This document shows, piece by piece, positions 61,394 through 64,000 of a stretch of 64,000 nucleotides of DNA. Made by a program: the position numbers and the translations under genes. Source of the DNA: Azospirillum humicireducens (GTDB lineage Bacteria > Pseudomonadota > Alphaproteobacteria > Azospirillales > Azospirillaceae); NCBI RefSeq assembly GCF_001639105.2, contig NZ_CP015285.1, positions 1-64,000 of the forward strand. The letters are read 5' to 3'. Each line of letters opens with the position of its first letter. The stretch's first letter is position 1. The notes under the pieces are model-generated. The model saw only the letters and a list, made by a program, of their open reading frames with translations, ran no database searches and had not been told where the DNA came from.

Positions 61394-62431
61394 TCAGCCC
61401 CGATAGCCGTGGGCCCGGCCGGTGAAGTCGGTCACACGATAGCTCCCATCATCCTGTTCCTCGATCCAGGCCGGCGCGGCCGGAGCCTTGCCGTGGCCGC
61501 CGGGAATGTCGAGGACGTAGGTCGGCTGGCACAGACCGGACAGCCGGCCGCGCAGGCCGGTCACCAGCGCCTGTCCCTCGGCCAGGGTCGGGCGGAAATG
61601 GCTGGTTCCAGCGGCAAGGTCGGGATGGTGCAGGTAATAGGGCTTCACCCGGTTGCGCACCATGCCGCGGAACAGGGCCTCCAGCGCCGCATGGCTGTCG
61701 TTGATTCCCTTCAGCAGCACGGTCTGGCCGACCAGAGGGATGCCGGCCTCCACCAGCCGGGCGAGGGCCGCGCGCACCGGTGCGGTCAGCTCGTCGGCAT
61801 GGTTGACGTGGACGGCGATCCAGGTGGCGAGGTCGGGGGCGGTCAGCGCCTCCACCAGTTCAGGCGTGACGCGTTCCGGATCGGCGGCGGGGATGCGGCT
61901 GTGCAGGCGGACAACGCCGACATGGGGCATTTCCGACAGCGCCTGGACGATTCCGCGCAGCCGGCGCGGTGACAGCAGCAGGGGGTCGCCCCCGGTGATG
62001 ACGACCTCCCACACCTCTTCACGGTCGCGGATATAGGCCAGGGCGGCGTCCAGTTCGTCCGCGGTCAGCGCCTCCCCACCCGGACCGACCATCTCGCGGC
62101 GGAAGCAGAAGCGGCAATAGACCGCACAGGCATGCAGCGGTTTCAGCAGGACCCGATCGGGATAGCGGTGGACGATGCCCTTCACCGGGCTGCGCGCCCC
62201 GTCGCCGATGGGGTCTTCCAGTTCCTCCGGCGTGCTGTACGCCTCGGCGGGGGACGGGACGTATTGGGCGTAGAGCGGGTCCTGCGGATCCGTACGTCCG
62301 GCCAGCGTCTCGCGCAGGTACGGGGTCAGCGCCACGGCGTAGCGGTCGGCGACCGAGCGCACGGCGTCGCCAGCCTCCGGTGTCATCAGCCCGGCGGCCA
62401 CCAGATCGGAAACGCTGTGCAGGGCCTTCAT
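61394..62431 (-). CDS. Lysine 2,3-aminomutase family (EpmB/KamA-like) radical SAM protein
   Basis: A 345-residue enzyme. The radical SAM Cys are 102, 106 and 109 in CAVYCRFCFRR. VVITGGDPLLLSPRRLRGIVQAL, VVRLHSRIPAADPERVTPELVEAL, HVNHADELTAP and QTVLLKGIND match the KamA/EpmB family. The PLP lysine is in DIPGGHGKAP near residue 317. Length and absence of the C-terminal extension of clostridial KamA suggest EpmB, which isomerises lysine for elongation factor P. No epmA or efp gene is in the window. It is divergent from the glycerophosphodiesterase. Confidence 0.87.
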   Translation of the reverse strand: MKALHSVSDLVAAGLMTPEAGDAVRSVADRYAVALTPYLRETLAGRTDPQDPLYAQYVPSPAEAYSTPEELEDPIGDGARSPVKGIVHRYPDRVLLKPLHACAVYCRFCFRREMVGPGGEALTADELDAALAYIRDREEVWEVVITGGDPLLLSPRRLRGIVQALSEMPHVGVVRLHSRIPAADPERVTPELVEALTAPDLATWIAVHVNHADELTAPVRAALARLVEAGIPLVGQTVLLKGINDSHAALEALFRGMVRNRVKPYYLHHPDLAAGTSHFRPTLAEGQALVTGLRGRLSGLCQPTYVLDIPGGHGKAPAAPAWIEEQDDGSYRVTDFTGRAHGYRG

Positions 62432-62497
62432 CGCTCTTTCCCGTCTCGACGGAATGGGTCATGTAGGAAAGCGACCGCTCTTACTCCTGCGAGACCC

Positions 62498-63241
62498 ATG
62501 CTGTCGACTCTTCCCCGCCTGATCGGCCATCGCGGCGCCAAGGAAAATGCGCCGGAGAACACGCTCGCCTCGATCCGGGAGGCCGCCCGCCAGGGCGCCC
62601 GCTGGGTGGAGGTGGATGTCATGCTGACCCGCGACCAGCGCCCGGTGCTGATCCATGACGACACGCTGGACCGCACCACCACCGGCACCGGCCCGGTGCC
62701 GCTGCTGGATCTGGCGGACCTCCAGCAGCTCGACGCCGGACGCTGGTTCGATGCCGGCTTCGTCGGCGAACAGGTGCCGACGCTGGAGGCGGCGGTGGCG
62801 CTGATCCACGACCTCGGCCTCGGCCTGAACCTGGAGATCAAGCCCTATCCGGGGCAGGAGGAGATCACCGCGGAGGTGGCGCTGAACAGTCTGCGCCCGC
62901 TCTGGCCGGCCGGCCGGCCGCTCCTGTTGTCCAGCTTCGAGGTGTCCTGCCTGGAGGTTGCCCAGCGCCTGTGGCCGGAGATTCCCCGCGGCTACCTGCT
63001 GTGGGATCCGCCGTCCGACTGGTCGGCCATCGCCGACCGCATCGGAGCTGCGACCCTGAATGTCGATCAGGAGCGCCAGACGGCCGAGACTGTGGCGGAA
63101 TACCGCGCCACCGGACGGCCGGTGCTGAGCTATACCGTCAACGACGCCGGCCGGGCGCGAACGCTGTTCGGCTGGGGCGTGTCCGCGGTCTTCACCGACG
63201 CACCGGGCCGGCTGGCGCGGGAGTTGGGTGCGGATGCCTGA
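62498..63241 (+). CDS. Glycerophosphodiester phosphodiesterase (UgpQ-like)
   Basis: A 247-residue cytoplasmic hydrolase releasing glycerol-3-phosphate from deacylated phospholipids. The active-site motifs are LIGHRGAKENAPENTLASIREA, then EVDVMLTRDQRPVLIHDDTLDRTT with the metal ligands, then LEIKPYPG. No signal peptide is present, fitting UgpQ rather than GlpQ. The ATG at 62498 is preceded by a GAG-containing leader. It is divergent from the EpmB-like gene (66 bp). Confidence 0.92.
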   Translation: MLSTLPRLIGHRGAKENAPENTLASIREAARQGARWVEVDVMLTRDQRPVLIHDDTLDRTTTGTGPVPLLDLADLQQLDAGRWFDAGFVGEQVPTLEAAVALIHDLGLGLNLEIKPYPGQEEITAEVALNSLRPLWPAGRPLLLSSFEVSCLEVAQRLWPEIPRGYLLWDPPSDWSAIADRIGAATLNVDQERQTAETVAEYRATGRPVLSYTVNDAGRARTLFGWGVSAVFTDAPGRLARELGADA

Positions 63242-63390
63242 CAGGCGTGTCTGACAATGGGCCGGAGGAGCGGTCGACGGGCTGACGCTTCCGTTCGCGA
63301 CTGCGGCAAATCGTGAACGTTTTTTGCGCGGCGGGCTGAATCCGCTCGTAGGGCGGGCCGATTCCTCATATATAGAACCGCATTGGCGAT

Positions 63391-63426
63391 CCCGCCGGAA
63401 CCCATGTGGATTCCGGCGGAGCTTTT
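63391..63426 (+). terminator. Terminator-like hairpin upstream of the nitronate monooxygenase gene
   Basis: CCGCCGGAA (63392-63400) pairs perfectly with TTCCGGCGG (63411-63419) across 10 nt, followed by AGCTTTTCG. It lies 150 nt past the glycerophosphodiesterase stop and 72 nt before the next start. It could end the former or attenuate the latter. Confidence 0.55.
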
Positions 63427-63497
63427 CGTCGTCTGGTTGTCCGCCGCTTTTGATCCGGTGTCCCACGGGGCGCCACGTTCGGTCTTTGGAGGGTTCG

Positions 63498-64000
63498 TTG
63501 AAGGCGTTGAAGCCGTTGCAGATGTCCGGCCGGGAGGTTCTGCCGCTCGTCGAGGGTGGCAAGGGTATTGCCGTTTCCAACGGCGAAAGCTCCGGCGCCT
63601 GGGCGGCGGCCGGCGGAATTGGCACCTTTTCGGGTGTCAACGCCGACAGCTACGATGAGAACGGCAACCTTCTGCCGCAGATCTACAAGGGCAAGACCCG
63701 GCGCGAGCGCCACGACGAGCTGATTGCCTTCGGCATCGAGGGCGGCATCGCCCAGGCGCGCATCGCGCATGAGACGTCGAACGGCCAAGGCCGCATCCAT
63801 ATGAACGTCCTGTGGGAAATGGGCGGCGCGGAGCACATTCTGCATGGCGTGCTGGAAGGCTCGCAGGGGCTGATCCATGGCGTCACCTGCGGCGCCGGCA
63901 TGCCGTACAAGGTTGCCGAGATCGCGGTGCGCTACGGCGTCCATTACTACCCGATCGTGTCCTCGGCCCGCGCCTTCCGGGCGCTTTGGCTGCGCGCCTA
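63498..64000 (+). CDS. Nitronate monooxygenase-type FMN oxidoreductase (partial at window edge)
   Basis: The frame runs off the right edge, leaving 167 residues. VEGGKGIAVSNGESSGAWAAAGGIGTFSGVN is the FMN-binding start of the NMO (2-nitropropane dioxygenase)/FabK-like family, and GVTCGAGMPYKVAE is the expected GAGxP loop. The start is probably TTG 63498, with GGAGGG 5-10 nt upstream; an ATG at 63522 is the alternative. NMOs detoxify nitronates, while relatives act in fatty-acid synthesis, so the exact reaction is open. Confidence 0.82.
   Translation, partial: MKALKPLQMSGREVLPLVEGGKGIAVSNGESSGAWAAAGGIGTFSGVNADSYDENGNLLPQIYKGKTRRERHDELIAFGIEGGIAQARIAHETSNGQGRIHMNVLWEMGGAEHILHGVLEGSQGLIHGVTCGAGMPYKVAEIAVRYGVHYYPIVSSARAFRALWLRA

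Overview
The window is high-GC DNA with strong third-position G/C bias and dense genes on both strands. Gene content and order point to an alphaproteobacterium of the Rhodospirillales, most likely an Azospirillum-type genome. Supporting signs are rpsT directly before dnaA, a DUF3576 lipoprotein followed by leuS-lptE-holA, a SUV3-like helicase beside an Hsp15-type S4 protein, an alphaproteobacterial RibA with a degenerate RibB-like N-terminus, and several Gram-negative porins. No transposase, prophage, CRISPR array or rRNA was seen. There is one tRNA, tRNA-Ser(GGA).

Region by region: 1-3.3 kb holds the end of rpsT, dnaA and a REC-GGDEF diguanylate cyclase. 3.3-6.5 kb is an OmpR/CpxR-type response regulator and histidine kinase, divergent from a Spy/CpxP-like periplasmic gene across a region with GTAAC/GTTAC boxes. 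6.6-11.2 kb has the SUV3-like helicase, the S4 protein and a Tim44-like membrane protein. 11.2-16.3 kb has a PotA/PotD-type pair without permeases and a class A penicillin-binding protein. 16.4-20.4 kb is a small type VI secretion operon, tssL(OmpA)-tssM(short)-tagF, with no other T6SS gene nearby. 20.5-28.4 kb holds a TPR-PRMT-like methyltransferase coupled to a UMF1/Atg22-type transporter, a PA0069-type radical SAM protein, ahcY behind a long palindromic operator, and an HI0933-type flavoprotein. 28.7-34.8 kb carries envelope proteins (SH3b and coiled-coil), an RHH protein, a class IIA HAD protein, a GT4 glycosyltransferase, an alpha/beta hydrolase and tRNA-Ser.

34.8-39.3 kb has a cluster of perfect hairpins, a LysR regulator and an iron/siderophore-type ABC transporter behind a Fur-like box. 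Its ATPase gene contains a perfect 18-bp inverted repeat that encodes an apparent insertion. 39.3-46.8 kb holds a MarR regulator, FAH hydrolase-xthA, a histidine phosphatase, a DUF882 lipoprotein, a metallo-beta-lactamase fold protein, a DUF2786-like protein, an OmpR-type regulator and a glycosyltransferase fragment. 46.9-51.5 kb holds ribA, an Ala/Pro-rich protein coupled to an L,D-transpeptidase-like protein, a YggS-type PLP protein and a small secreted protein. 51.5-55.7 kb has three porins in a row on the minus strand, two of them near-copies. 56-61.4 kb is DUF3576-leuS-lptE-holA and a TspO-like membrane protein. 61.4-64 kb has an EpmB/KamA-type radical SAM enzyme, a glycerophosphodiesterase and a truncated nitronate monooxygenase-type gene.

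Most of the window is core chromosome with an envelope emphasis: peptidoglycan synthesis and crosslinking, LPS transport, porins, envelope stress sensing and T6SS membrane parts. The parts most worth a second look are the reduced T6SS operon, the palindromic insertion in the iron ABC ATPase, the hairpin cluster after tRNA-Ser, and several unexplained operators and leader hairpins. Functional calls rest on motifs read by eye. No database search was run.
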